Shown: in pieces, positions 1-10,424 of the stretch
Numbering within the stretch: the first letter of the stretch is position 1
Layout of the letters: each line of letters starts with the position of its first letter
DNA from: Hygrophila difformis
Lineage: Eukaryota > Streptophyta > Magnoliopsida > Lamiales > Acanthaceae
DNA: 64,000 bases
Direction of reading: 5' to 3'
Assembly (NCBI GenBank): GCA_030278955.1
Contig: JAOANR010000015.1
Span: forward strand, 20,741,073-20,805,072
Translations under genes and position numbers: made by a program
Notes under the pieces: model-generated
Told to the model about the DNA's origin: nothing
The model's input: only the letters and a program-made list of their open reading frames with translations
Database searches by the model: none

Positions 1-702
1 AGTGATCTCCCCGGTATGGTGTCCTCTTCTTAGTTTGCGGGATAAAATATAAAAGACTTGTGTGCGTGCTTAATTATGCTTAAATTTATTTATCATGTTT
101 TAAATTATGTTTCTAAACTTATGTTCTTAAATTATGCTTTTAAATTACACTTTTAAATTAAGTCCTTTAATTATGTATTCTCATCTTGAATAAATTAATC
201 ATGTTCTTCCGCTGCGAGTAAACTATGAATTTTAAATTAATGCATGAAAAGTGTAATTTTAATTAAACACATGTAAACCCTTAAATTGTTTAGTTAGGGA
301 TTAACTTACTCGGTATATTTTTATACTGATAAACCCGTTGTTATTTTTCTTTTACAGAGTATGTCGAGTGACACATGCACTTGCACTTGGGGGAAAACTT
401 TTATGAACATTTTTATTCACTGCATTTTACTACTGTTTTACCGGGCCTATTGAACCCGAGGTTTGGCCGTGTTGGCCGTGGTTACTTTTTCCACTGCATG
501 TACTTTATATCGTGCATGGATGATTATTACTTCCGTATTTTGAATTAAATATTATTAAATTCCGGACTCAATATTGAAATGTTTTTAAATCTTTTACGTA
601 CCCATAAGCCTTGCATTTCCTTGGTGAGCTCGGGAAGTGTGTCTTGCTAGGGAGATGTGGCGGTGACATCCCGGCCTGGGTTATCAAATCCGGGGTGTTA
701 CA
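1..702 (+). repeat. 5' LTR of B1, 3' portion only
   Basis: The sequence matches position by position the last part of the 3' LTR (about 7124-7825) and, inverted, the two B2 LTRs. It begins inside the last unit of the hairpin array and ends GGGTGTTACA, the inverted complement of the LTR start TGTAACACCC. The primer binding site follows 3 bp later, which fixes this as the 5' LTR. Confidence 0.85.
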
Positions 703-705
703 AGT

Positions 706-717
706 TGGTATCAGAGC
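706..717 (+). other. Primer binding site of B1
   Basis: TGGTATCAGAGC lies 3 bp after the LTR end. It is complementary to the 3' end of plant initiator methionine tRNA, the usual primer for minus-strand synthesis in Tekay and many copia elements. Equivalent sites occur at 14691, 32082 and 47878. Confidence 0.85.
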
Positions 718-1060
718 CCGGAAAATTTTAAAGCTACTATTATTATTTTAAACCATTATTTTAAAACCAAGTATTATTTTTAAATTTATTATTTTTAACT
801 ACTAGTATTATTTTTAGGCCAAAAGCTTATTTTTACGTAGCCCAATATCTTAGCCAAAGAAATATTAAATTTTTTGGTCCACTATAGAGGCCCAACTTTT
901 ATTACTACCCATGTAGTAAATTTATTTTAAACACATGGATAAATTAAATTTTTAATGGGGATGGGGACTTGCACTTGCATGTTGCATATAGATTTAAATT
1001 CATGCATAACTAATCTTGCCTAAAACATATTCTAACTCTAACTTACCTTGTTGACATTAG

Positions 1061-1458
1061 ATGACCGAACCAAATGCAAACATGATCAACCTGATGGTAA
1101 AACTGATGAATGCGTACCTCGAGTCCCAACAGCATATCAATTATTTCAAGACGCGGGTAGGACAGTTGGAGGGTAACCTGGCCCATGTGGGTCATCTTAG
1201 GGAGACAGACCATCACCACATAACCCAACTGCAGATCAAGTCACGCAGCTCCAAGCCCAAGTGGCCCAGCTCCCAGACAAGGGTGATGACTTGGAGGAGC
1301 AAGTGGAGACCCTGGGCTGGGAATTGACTAATCTAGCTCAGGACGTGGATGGAGCGGTTCTTCAGAACCCAGGACCTGCCCCCAATGTCGCCATGCCCAT
1401 TGATGTATCAAGTGATGAGGATGATCCCATCGAGGACGCGCCTACCTATTCGCTCTAG
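1061..1458 (+). pseudogene. Leader coiled-coil ORF, frameshifted copy (B1)
   Basis: This small sense ORF lies between the primer site and the rest of the element. It encodes a Met/Leu/Gln-rich heptad region (key stretch QLEGNLAHVGHLRETDHHHI) and ends in an acidic tail with SSDEDDPIEDAP. It matches the 132-aa ORF of B2 (13969-14367). Compared with B2 it has lost one G near 1233, so the first frame runs into a stop after about 88 codons and the rest continues in another frame from about 1261. A shorter relative is at 32484-32819 in the autonomous Tekay copy. No known domain is recognised. A dimerising coiled coil with an acidic C-terminus is all that can be said. Confidence 0.7.
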
Positions 1459-2334
1459 ATTTAGTGATCTAGCTATGCACTACTAGTAGTTATATTTCCC
1501 TTCCTACACCAATAAGCAGTTTGACCAATTCTATTTCGAATGCTTGTACCCAATGAAACTTTTCTCTTGAGTAATAAATATACAAGCATTTATCTTACAC
1601 AAGTATATTTAAATTAGTCCTCACATTTATTTAAATTATTTCCCTTCCATTACTTTGTTAAGACTCAATCAAAAGAGCAAGGTAATAATAAATAAACAAC
1701 ACAAATATATATTTCATTATTATATAAGGTAAATAAACAAATAGGGGTATATCCCACCCCAAACCCTGAAAACCCTAAACCCTAGACCCTAAAAAAAAGG
1801 GCGAGAACAAATAAAACAAAAACAAAATGACAAGTAGTAAACAACCCCCAACGACAACAAACGGTACACTAAGTTCCAACAATACCTACTAACAGGTCCC
1901 AATAGATTGATACCTATTAATATCATTCTTTATTTAATAAAAATTTTCCTTACAAGCAATTATTTTATAAATATATATCTATTTAAATTTTACCCTGTAT
2001 ACCTTATCACATTATTTTACCTAATTTCCTTGAAGCGGCTCAGTCCCACAACGATGCAAGTATTGTTGGGCAACCCACACACATATAGATGCGATAAGGA
2101 GGTAACAATGAATCCAGAACATCTCAAACCATAAACTAAGGCAGAACAATTAAACTGTGTTTCTAAACAGCAACAAACAACTGACGCAAGTCAAACAAGT
2201 AACTAGGCAATAACACAACGGAAATATAAACTATGAATCCTAGTCAGCAGAAACATCCTCATAAGGAGACAACTAAACAAAATACGTCTTATACGAAACC
2301 TAAATGAAAATGCGAATACGAAAAAAAAAAAAAA
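1459..2334. other. Non-coding spacer of B1 with telomere-like motif
   Basis: No coding signal is seen. The stretch is the B1 counterpart of 13312-13968 in B2. It contains several CCCTAAA-type telomere-like units at about 1760-1792 and A/T-rich sequence on both sides. Relative to the antisense gene this is its 3' flank, so any antisense polyadenylation signal would lie here. None is obvious. Confidence 0.5.
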
Positions 2335-3623
2335 TCACTGATCGGGAGGCGGGAACTGCCGACGCATGTAGTCATCCATCTGCCGCACATAGGCATACAT
2401 GTCGGACATAGTGGCCTGCTGCTGAGCCTGCCTCATAGCAAATGAGTCCATACGGGCCTGGTAGAAGTCCAACCTAGCGTCTAAGGCGTCATAACAAGCC
2501 TGCCCAGCTGCAAACCCGGCATCCATACCGACCCGCATCTCCTGCATCATCTGCAACATCTGAGTCATCTCCTGGCCCTGAGGCGCCACTGCAGGAGGTG
2601 GAACTACTGGAGGAGGGGGTGGCTGCTCCGGAGGTACAACCAGAATCAAGCCGTCATCATCAGGCTGCGGGCGAAGTACAACCCGAGGAACTCCACGACG
2701 CAAGGCGTTACGTCGGGCAGCGTAAGTCGGGATACGGTAGAAACCACCCGCTGCTAACTCGTACGGATTTGTCTCCGGTGTCGTGCGAATCCCCTGCGCC
2801 GCGCACAAGCCACAAATGAGGTGAATATGGGTAATCACCCTACTCCCTCGTCCTCTCCGCGTACCCCTCAAGTTGTCCTCAATACAAGCTCCCACATTCA
2901 CCCTACCGCCTCGCGCGATAAAGCAAATGGTCTCATAGATGTGATCCAGGACGATATGGCTTCGGGTAATCGGCCGGACGCGCCCTAACCATATCTGGGT
3001 GAGCTCTCGCCAAGGGGAGTCCATCGTCGTCAAACGCAGCTCATGATCGTGCTCGAGCTGAGGAGCCACCACGGTGCATAAGACGTCCCACGCAGGAGCA
3101 AGAACACGGCCCTCAGGCTGTGGGCGGAATGCGCCATCGTCAGGCAAACGAAAATAGACATTGATCGCCCGAGCACTGAAGTCGAGATAGCGACCATGAA
3201 CCCATACTCGAGATAAGTCGTCACCCTCCCCAAGACCGCCAATGTTGGCGATAACCTCCATAGCCAGATAACCGGAGGCAACGCCCTCGGGATGACGTGC
3301 AAGTCCAGTCCACTGCAAGTACTCCAAGACCGCACTGACCCTATCATTGCCCAAATGATCAGGATATATGCCTCTCTCGGGGACATAAGCCCTGTTTCGA
3401 CGAAGCTCGTCGAATAAAAGTCCTGGGCGGCCCTCGTCCTAAAACGAAACCTGTCATGCCGGTGAGGACGCACCTCGTCAGGAAGACCCCTGAGTCTCGG
3501 GCCCCGCTGCTCCTCGTCCTCCTCGGACTCGCTCTCATCAAAATCTGGCATCACCGGAGCGGCAGTGCTAGGGCCAGCCTCATCGCGCTGAGTAGCTCGT
3601 CTCTTGGCCCTCGGAGGACACAT
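2335..3623 (-). pseudogene. Antisense ORF, putative plant transposon protein-like, copy 1 (B1)
   Basis: The ORF runs opposite to its host LTR element and would encode about 429 aa. In order: a basic start (MCPPRAKRR), an acidic Ser/Asp/Glu stretch (FDESESEEDEE), a globular region with WVHGRYLDFSARAINVYFRL, a proline stretch (PEQPPPPPVVPPP) and a Met/Gln-rich helical tail. The globular part resembles the 'putative plant transposon protein' type domain found with Ty3/gypsy ORFs; this is from memory and not searched. Start: the ATG at 3623 is kept in both copies; the upstream one is not. One T is missing near 3411 relative to B2, so the N-terminal frame is lost after AAQDFY and the main frame resumes around 3354. 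The C-terminal 339 codons are open. Function unknown. Confidence 0.7.
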
Positions 3624-3660
3624 GAGAGACGCCAAAACAACCCACAAAAAGAGCAATATC

Positions 3661-4287
3661 CTGCAAATTATCCAATACCAATTATAAGACTAAATTCCAC
3701 ACAAAACTCAAGCAGAAATACGCTAGGGACATCAATATAGACTTCCAACGTGAGTATTCGATAAGAACATCAAATCCTATCGTTCGCTAAGACAAACCGG
3801 AAGGTAATCTAAACAAAGGATATGCTCAAACTAATTCCAAACCCTTTGTGGCATTTCGTCGAACATGTTATGTGCGCAATAAACCAAATTCTAAGTTACT
3901 AACAAACACATGGAAGTTGCCCACAAAACGATACGATTACTCAAATAACAACTCATCATTTCCTTACGGCACCAAACAACAAAAAAATGAACTAATAATC
4001 ACACCCCAATACCAACCAAAAATCAAAAACTTCATAGTCTTCCTAAAGATTTAAATCCAGCAAGAATTTGCCAAAAACATAAACACATTGTGGCATAAAC
4101 ACAAGCAAGGCAACAAGAGTAACATCAATTATCACATATACTTGCTAATTTGTACAAATCAAGCCTAAAAATAACAAACCCCCAATTCTTGTACATAAAC
4201 CCTAATTCCCAAATCCCTTCACAAATCAAGTCGTTCAAAGCATAAAAATTGAAATTGATAACTAAAAGTAGTAGGTGCATACCTTAC
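3661..4287 (-). other. Probable 5' UTR intron of antisense gene, copy 1
   Basis: On the - strand a GTAAGG donor begins at 4287 and a TTTGCAG acceptor ends at 3661, giving 627 nt. The equivalent in B2 is 629 nt with the same donor and acceptor sequences. The acceptor is about 37 nt before the conserved ATG. No coding potential is seen inside. Splicing is inferred from conserved signals, not shown. Confidence 0.5.
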
Positions 4288-4560
4288 AAAGCAAAATCGA
4301 AGCCGGCACCATGAAAAGTTGGGAACAAGAGGGCGAATTTGAGAGAAAATGAGAAGTGGTCTCGGATGGGAAATGGGGGAAGTAGCTCGCGCGGAGCGCG
4401 AGCCCTATTTTTTTCGAACTGATGCGCCCGCGCGGTCGCCGCGCGCTGAGGCCTCATACCGCGCGGACACAGCGCGGGTCACGGAAGAGGTTCTATTATT
4501 TTTTTTTTCGATTTTGCTTAATCTCTTTTACTTTACACCACTTACTTAACCCGAGCGTAC
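4288..4560 (-). promoter_or_regulatory. Putative promoter/leader of antisense gene, copy 1
   Basis: Upstream of the inferred donor on the - strand is a GC-rich segment with repeated CGCGC motifs (about 4389-4480) followed by pyrimidine-rich leader sequence. The B2 counterpart (11100-11356) carries the inverted repeat CGCGCGG-TGG-CCGCGCG that also occurs in the LTR promoter regions. No clear TATA box was found. The promoter role is inference. Confidence 0.35.
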
Positions 4561-4561
4561 A

Positions 4562-5039
4562 TTGATAATGAGGTACGACGACATGGGGTATCACCCGACA
4601 TCATTCCTGACAAAGACAGTAGAATTGCCTCGCATTTTCTTTTTGCAAGGCTACAGAAAACCCTCGGGACGAAAATACATAGGACCATATGAAATCCTGG
4701 AAAGAGTGGGAAATCGCTTATCGACTAGCGTTGCAACCACAATTTGCTCGTGTTCACGATGTGTTCCACGTCTCCCAATTGAAGGAGTATATGCACGATC
4801 CGACCCATGTGCTCCAACCGGAAGAAATTGAATTTGAGGATGACTTGAGTTACGAGGAAGTTCCGGTGCGAAGGCTTGACACGAAGGAGAGAGTAACGAG
4901 GAATAAGACCGTGAGGATGGTCAAGGTCCTTTGGTCTAACCACGAGACGGAGACGGCGACGTGGGAATTGGAAGCCGACATGAAACAACGTTACCCTACC
5001 CTCTTCCAAGATGAACCGACAACAGTTATGGGGACATAA
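4562..5039 (+). pseudogene. Integrase C-terminus and chromodomain remnant (B1)
   Basis: Only the end of pol survives. A fragment of the integrase core (GVPHDII-like, degenerate, 4572-4640) is joined by a deletion to the GPY/F segment (KYIGPYEILERVG). After a small disruption near 4710 comes VFHVSQLKEYMHDPTHVLQP and a chromodomain-like end (VKVLWSNHETETATWELEAD) stopping at 5039. In intact Tekay/Del elements this region binds chromatin and steers integration. Here it is in at least two frames, so no complete enzyme is possible. Retention of just this piece in both B1 and B2 is notable. Confidence 0.8.
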
Positions 5040-5049
5040 CTGTATACTT

Positions 5050-5062
5050 AAGGGGGGGAGGA
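5050..5062 (+). other. Polypurine tract 1 of B1
   Basis: AAGGGGGGGAGGA lies 10 nt after the pol stop and directly before TGTAACACCCGAG, which looks like an LTR start. In A1 and B2 a second tract lies about 200 nt further on and abuts the true LTR. In B1 that second tract has been deleted. Confidence 0.6.
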
Positions 5063-5194
5063 TGTAACACCCGAGAACAATAAATTTAAATTATTTTGAA
5101 CTACGTCATGACTTGATCCCTTCACAGGGAACGTAGGCAGCTTGGAAATCTAATTTCTAAGTTCAGTCATAAAATAAATCACAAAATAAATCAC
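5063..5194 (+). repeat. LTR-start-like segment between the two polypurine tracts
   Basis: The segment starts TGTAACACCCGAG, a perfect inverted match of the LTR end, but continues with sequence that in B2 and A1 lies outside the LTR (the conserved stretch with GTAGGCAGCTT). It then joins directly to internal LTR sequence near 5195. Compared with B2 about 110 nt, including the second polypurine tract and the first LTR bases, are missing. Confidence 0.5.
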
Positions 5195-7825
5195 AAAAAT
5201 GATAAGAGGAATTGGAACTAATTTAGCTAGATTAATTATGCCACGGAAATGTTACAAGCGTTAAACCCGAACTCGTAACAAATTTAAGGTAAAGATTTCG
5301 AACCGGAAACGACCCGAGGAGTCGAGCCAACACGTAGAGGATAGAAAAACCAATAGATAAAAGAAGAAAACACACGACGGACCAATAGATAAAAGAAGAA
5401 AACACACGACGGACCACGCGGACCGCCGAACCGGCCGGTCCGGCCGCCACGCGCTCGCCGCGCGGCCACTGCGCAGAAGGAGGAGACGCGTCCCAGGACT
5501 GGTCGCGCGTGCTCCGCGCGGACATCCCTATACGTGCGCGTCACCACCGCGCCAGAGGTGCAGGAGGTGTAAAACTTTCCTTCCATGGCGATTTTCTTGC
5601 CGAAAATCCGATCCTTATCAATGGCAACCGGATCCCAGCCTTAGGAAAGGCTAAAAGAGAGTATTGGGGGCGTCCAATCCACATTCTCATAGAAAAACAC
5701 AAGTCCTTCCTTTCATTCTTCCTCTCCAAGCTAAAATCTCTTCGACTCCACTTTCCGGCGAGTATTCCGGCGACGACGAGGCAAACGGGACGAAGCCTCT
5801 GCCTTCTAGACCCTTGGTAAGTTATGGTATAGTGCTTAGTTCGTCCATAAACCTTAAAAACTCGAAATCTAACATCCTTTCCCTTGCTACGATTTCATGT
5901 CGGGGGACGAACAAGAAGCGATCGGAGAAGTTGGCCGTTCGTCGCGACCTTAGGACATCCGGAAATCCCTTACAGTGACCCTAAGTAAGTTAAGACCTTA
6001 CTCTTCAATTTTTGTGGTTTATTTTCGTTTAAAACTTAAGATCTAGACACGTAACTAAAATCGGTTTTCAAAAACCCTATTTTCGTCCAATTTTAGAAAC
6101 TCGCCTAAAACCCGACCTTCGAGAATTCAAACCAAAAACTTTTCAACATAGATTTTGTTCATAAGACTCTAATCTACCTTGTGTCCAAATTTCAGCCATT
6201 GACATAAAGATTTGGTACCCGAAATCATACCTTAAAGTTTATGTAATAAAACCGAATGTTTGAATTCTGGACAGATTTATTGACTCGACTTGATGCATAT
6301 TTTTCACCCATTTTTAGATCGATTCAACTTTGAATTTCTAAACAAAAGTCGTAGATAATTGTGTCTAGATTATGCATATAAAAGTTCATGAATTTTGGAG
6401 TTCATTTGATATGTCAAAACAGACAATTTCAGAACCTGTTCTGAACGATTTTTGAATCCGCGCGTAAGCAGCGTTTTGGTGTCGACTTTTGAACATCTAA
6501 AATTCATTATTTCCAAAATCTTAAAACATGAAAGTTGTTCATTAAGGTGTTATGTACATCCTGTAAAAATTTCGGACCAATTGGATTTGAAATGAATTTT
6601 TAATCGGCGTCGCACTTAACTGTGTCGGAATCAGTCCTTTGGACAGAAATCTTCTTTTGTAAAGAACTCGTAATTTGACTCACTTCGAAACCCTATTTCT
6701 AAAAACTTAAAACACGAAAGTGTTCGTATGTGTGTTCTTGAGCAACTGTGTAAATTTCAGAATTTTTGGTTTAAAGATGAATTTTTAATTAAGGAAGGCG
6801 TAAACTGTGTCGAATCGGATTTTTCGAACTTGAGAAAACTCGAACTACGAAACGCGATATCGAATATTTTGTGAAATTGAAATATGAACTTTCGAAAAAT
6901 CCCGTTCACTAGGCTGAGCCGATCTTCATGCTATCATTATTTTTGAGACTGCCTCGTTAGTGGTCTCCTTACTATCTGAGATTGCCTCGTTAGTGATCTC
7001 GCGCGCTGTGTTATTTGGATCGCCTCGTTAGTGGTCCTACTATCTTTGAGACTGCCTCGTTAGTGGTCTCCCATTTATTTGGACTGCATCGATACTGGTC
7101 CTACGATTTGAGATTGCCTCGTTAGTGATCTCCCGGTATGGTGTCATCTTCTTAGTTTGCGGGATAAAATATAAAAGACTTGTGTGCGTGCTTAATTATG
7201 CTTAAATTTATTTATCATGTTTTATATTATGTTTCTAAAATTACGTTCTTAAATTATGCTTTTAAATTACGCTTTTAAATTAAGTCCTTTAATTATGTAT
7301 TCTCACCTTGAATAAATTAATCATGTTCTTCCGCTGCGAGAAAACTATGAATTTTAAATTAATGCATGAAAAGTGTAATTTTAATTAAACACATGTAACC
7401 CCTTAAATTGTTTAGTTAGGGATTAACTTACTCGGTATATTTTTATACTGATAAACCCGTTGTTATTTTTCTTTTACAGAGTATGTCGAGTGACGCATGC
7501 ACTTGCACTTGGGGGAAAACTTTTATGAACATTTTTATTCACTGCATTTTACTACTGTTTTACCGGGCCTGTTGAACTCGAGGTTTGGCCGTGTTGGCCG
7601 TGGTTACTTTTTCCGCTGCATTTACTCTATCTCGTGAATGGATGATTATTACTTCCGTATTTTGAATTAAATATTATTAAATTCCGGACTCAATATTGAA
7701 ATGTTTTTAAATCTTTTACGTACCCATAAGCCTTGCATTTCCTTGGTGAGCTCGGGAAGCCGTGTCTTGCTAGGGAGATGTGGCGGTGACATCCCGACAT
7801 GGGTTATAAAATCCTGGGTGTTACA
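5195..7825 (+). repeat. 3' LTR of B1 (first bases deleted)
   Basis: The LTR aligns along its length with the inverted B2 LTRs and with 1-702. It ends GGGTGTTACA at 7825. It contains a GC-rich region with GCGCGGCCACTGCGC at 5460-5474, repeated modules with the core ACACGAAAGT (6500-6800), and a six-unit hairpin array (6945-7132). The first roughly 25 LTR bases are absent because of the deletion described at 5063. No convincing TATA box was found. Confidence 0.8.
6945..7132 (+). repeat. Six-unit hairpin array in B LTR
   Basis: Units of 21-23 nt start at 6945, 6978, 7017, 7048, 7081 and 7110. Each has a nearly constant centre TGCCTCGTTAGTG flanked by arms that pair with each other: GAGAC/GTCTC, GAGAT/ATCTC, GGAT/GTCC, GAGAC/GTCTC, GGAC/GTCC, GAGAT/ATCTC. 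Arms change in a paired way between units while the centre stays the same. Spacers are irregular. The array lies about 700 bp before the LTR end, probably in transcribed R/U5. Confidence 0.75.
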
Positions 7826-10424
7826 GATAACCCAGGTCGGGGTGTCACCGCCACACCTCCCTAGCAAGACACGGCTTATCCGAACTTACTAAAGAGATGC
7901 AAGGCTTATGGATACTTAAAAGATTTCGAAACATATCAATATTGAGTCCGGAAAATAAAAATGCTTAGTTTCAAAATACGGGATAGTAATCATCCATGCA
8001 CGAAATAGAGTAAATGCAACAGAAAAGTAATCAAGGCCAACATGGCCAAAACTCGGGTTTAACAGGCCCGATTTAAAACATTACTGAAGTGCAAGAAATA
8101 AAGGTGTTCATGAAATAGTTTCCCCCAAATGCATGAGCATGCATCACTCGACATACTCTGTAAAAGAAAAATAACAACGGGTTTATCAGTATAAAAATAT
8201 ACCGAGTAAGTTAATTCCTAACTAAACAATTTAAGGGGTTACATGTGTTTAATTAAAAGTTAGACTTTTTATGCATATTTAAATTAATTTAAAATTTATA
8301 GATTACTTGCAGCGGAAAGACATGATTATTATATAAGACTAGAATACGAAATTTTATTGCATAACTTAAAAGTATAATTTAAAAGCATAATTTAAAAAAA
8401 GCATGATAAATAAATACAATTTAATTAAATACACACGCACAAGTCTTTTAATATTATCCCGATGACTAAGAAGAGGACATCATACCGGGGAGATCACTAA
8501 TGAGGCAATCTCAAAACATAAGACCACTAACGTGGCAGTCTAAATAAATGGGAGACCACTAACGAGGCAATCTCAATGATCGTAGGACCACTAACGAGGC
8601 AATCCAAATAAATACACAGCGCGCGAGATCACTAACGAGGCAATCTCAGATAGTAGGGAGACCACTAACGAGGCAGTCTCAAAATAATAATAACATGAGG
8701 ATCGGCTCAGCCTAGTGAACGGGATTTTTCGAAAGTTCATGTTTCATTGTTTGCAAAATATTCGATATCGCGATTTATAGTTCAAGTTTTCTTAAGTTCA
8801 AAAAATTCCAAATGTCACAGGTTACGCCTTTTTAAATTAAAATTTCACCTTCTAACCAAAAATTCTGAAATTAATACAGTAGTTCAAGAACACCTTTACA
8901 AACAACTTTCATGTTTTGAGTTTCTCCAAATAAGGTTTCGAAATGAGTCAAAATTCGAGTTCTTTACAAGGAAGGATTTCTGCCCGAAAAATCGATTTCG
9001 ACATAGTTTAGTCCAAGGCCGATTAAAAATTCATACTAAAACCAATTGATCCAAAATTTTTACAGGTTGTAGAAAACATATTAATGAACAACTTTCATGT
9101 TTTACATTTTTGGAAATAATGAGATTTAGATGTTCAAAAATCATCATCAATACATTGTTCACGCTCGGATTCAAAAATCGGTTTTACGCAGGTTCTGTAT
9201 TCGTCCGATTTGACATATCAAATGAACTCCAAAATTCATGAACTTTTATATACATAATCTAGACAAAAATTTCTACAACTTTTGTTTAGAAATGCAAGTT
9301 TAATTCAGTCTATAAACATGTGAAAAATATGCATCAAGTCGAGTCATTAAAACTGTCAGGATTTTGAACATTTGGTTTTTACACAGAAAATTTACGTCGT
9401 GATTTGGGGTATCAAACCTTTATTTCAATGGCTGAAATTTTGACACAGGGTAGAGTAGAGTCTTATGAACAAAATCTATGTTGAAAAGTTTTTTTTTAAA
9501 TTCCCGAAGATAGAGTTTTGGTCGAGTTACTGAAATTGGTCGAAAATAGGGTTTTCGAAAACCGATTTTAGTTACGTGTCTAGATCTTTTAATTCAAACG
9601 ACAATAAACCATAAAAATTGAAGAGTAAGGTCTTAACTTACATAGTTAGAGAATATGGTTGCTGTAAGGGCTTTCCGGACGTCATAAGGTCACGACGAAC
9701 GGCCAACTTCTCCGATCGCTTTTTGTTCGTCCCCCGACGTGAAATCGTAGCAAGGAAAAGAGGATTAGATTTCGAGTTCTTGAGATTTATGGACGAACTA
9801 AACACTATAACATAACTTACCAAGGTCCTAGAAGGCAGAGGCTTCGTCCGATCATCCCGTCTTCGCTGGAAAGTGAAGTCGAAGGGAATTTGGCTTGGAG
9901 AGGAAGATTGAGAGAGTCTAGGGTTTATTTTCTGAAAGTAATGGGTATGAGACACCGCAAATCCGACCTTAAGCCTTCCCTCAAGGCTGTGATTGGCTTG
10001 CCACCGATAGAGGTCGGATTTTTGGCAAGAAAATCGCCATGGAAGGAAAGTTTACACCTTCTGCACCTCTGGTGCGGAGGTGACGCGCACGTATGCTTTT
10101 GTCCGCGCGGAATGCGCGCGATCACTCCTCGGACGCGTCTCCCTCACCCCGCGCGGTGGCCGCGCGTGAGCGCGTGGTGGTCGCGCAGCGTCCTAACCGG
10201 CCGGCTCGAGCGGTCCGCGTGGTATGTCGGGTCTTTTCTTCTTTTCTCTATCGGGTTTCTATCCTCTACGTTTTCGGTTTGACTCTTCGGGTCATTTTCG
10301 GTTCGAAATTTCTATCTTGAATTTATTACGAACTCGGGTTAACGCTCGGAACATTCCCGTGCAATAATTTATTTAATTAAATTATTTCCAATTCCTCTTA
10401 ACGATTTTTTTCCCGGGTATTACA
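7826..10424 (-). repeat. 3' LTR of B2, lacking last 17 bp
   Basis: This is an inverted copy of the B LTR, matching 14706-17328. It ends (on + at right) with GGGTATTACA, the complement of the LTR start TGTAATACCC. On the left it begins GATAACCCAGG and lacks the terminal TGTAACACCCCGGATTT seen at 14706. It contains the GC-rich inverted repeat CGCGCGG-TGG-CCGCGCG at 10150-10166 and the hairpin array at 8490-8680. Confidence 0.85.
8490..8680 (-). repeat. Six-unit hairpin array, B2 3' LTR copy
   Basis: Six units correspond one to one with those at 6945-7132. The unit matching 7081 has arms AGAC/GTCT here in place of GGAC/GTCC, a paired change between copies. One unit (GAGAC with ATCTC) has an inner C-A mismatch; the others pair. 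Confidence 0.7.

Larger units (their letters stand above)
1..7825 (+). mobile_element. Non-autonomous Ty3/gypsy chromovirus-related LTR element, copy B1
   Basis: Read on the + strand the element has a 5' LTR (only its last 702 bp are in the window), a primer binding site, a leader coiled-coil ORF, an antisense ORF, an integrase/chromodomain tail, a polypurine tract and a 3' LTR. No gag, protease, reverse transcriptase or RNase H is present, so it cannot move by itself. The same order of parts is found in B2 (7826-17328) on the other strand. The layout is therefore that of an amplified family and not one random deletion. LTR ends and pol tail resemble the Tekay copy at 29479-40635. The 5' boundary and TSD lie outside the window. 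Confidence 0.85.

Noticed and set aside
706..720. Possible tRNA gene fragment at TGGTATCAGAGC sites
   Set aside because: Only the 12-13 nt complementary to the tRNA 3' end are present, directly after LTRs. These are primer binding sites.
6945..7132. CRISPR-like array of regularly repeated short units
   Set aside because: The setting is a plant LTR. Spacers are short and irregular, the repeats pair internally, and no cas gene or leader exists. It is described as a hairpin array.
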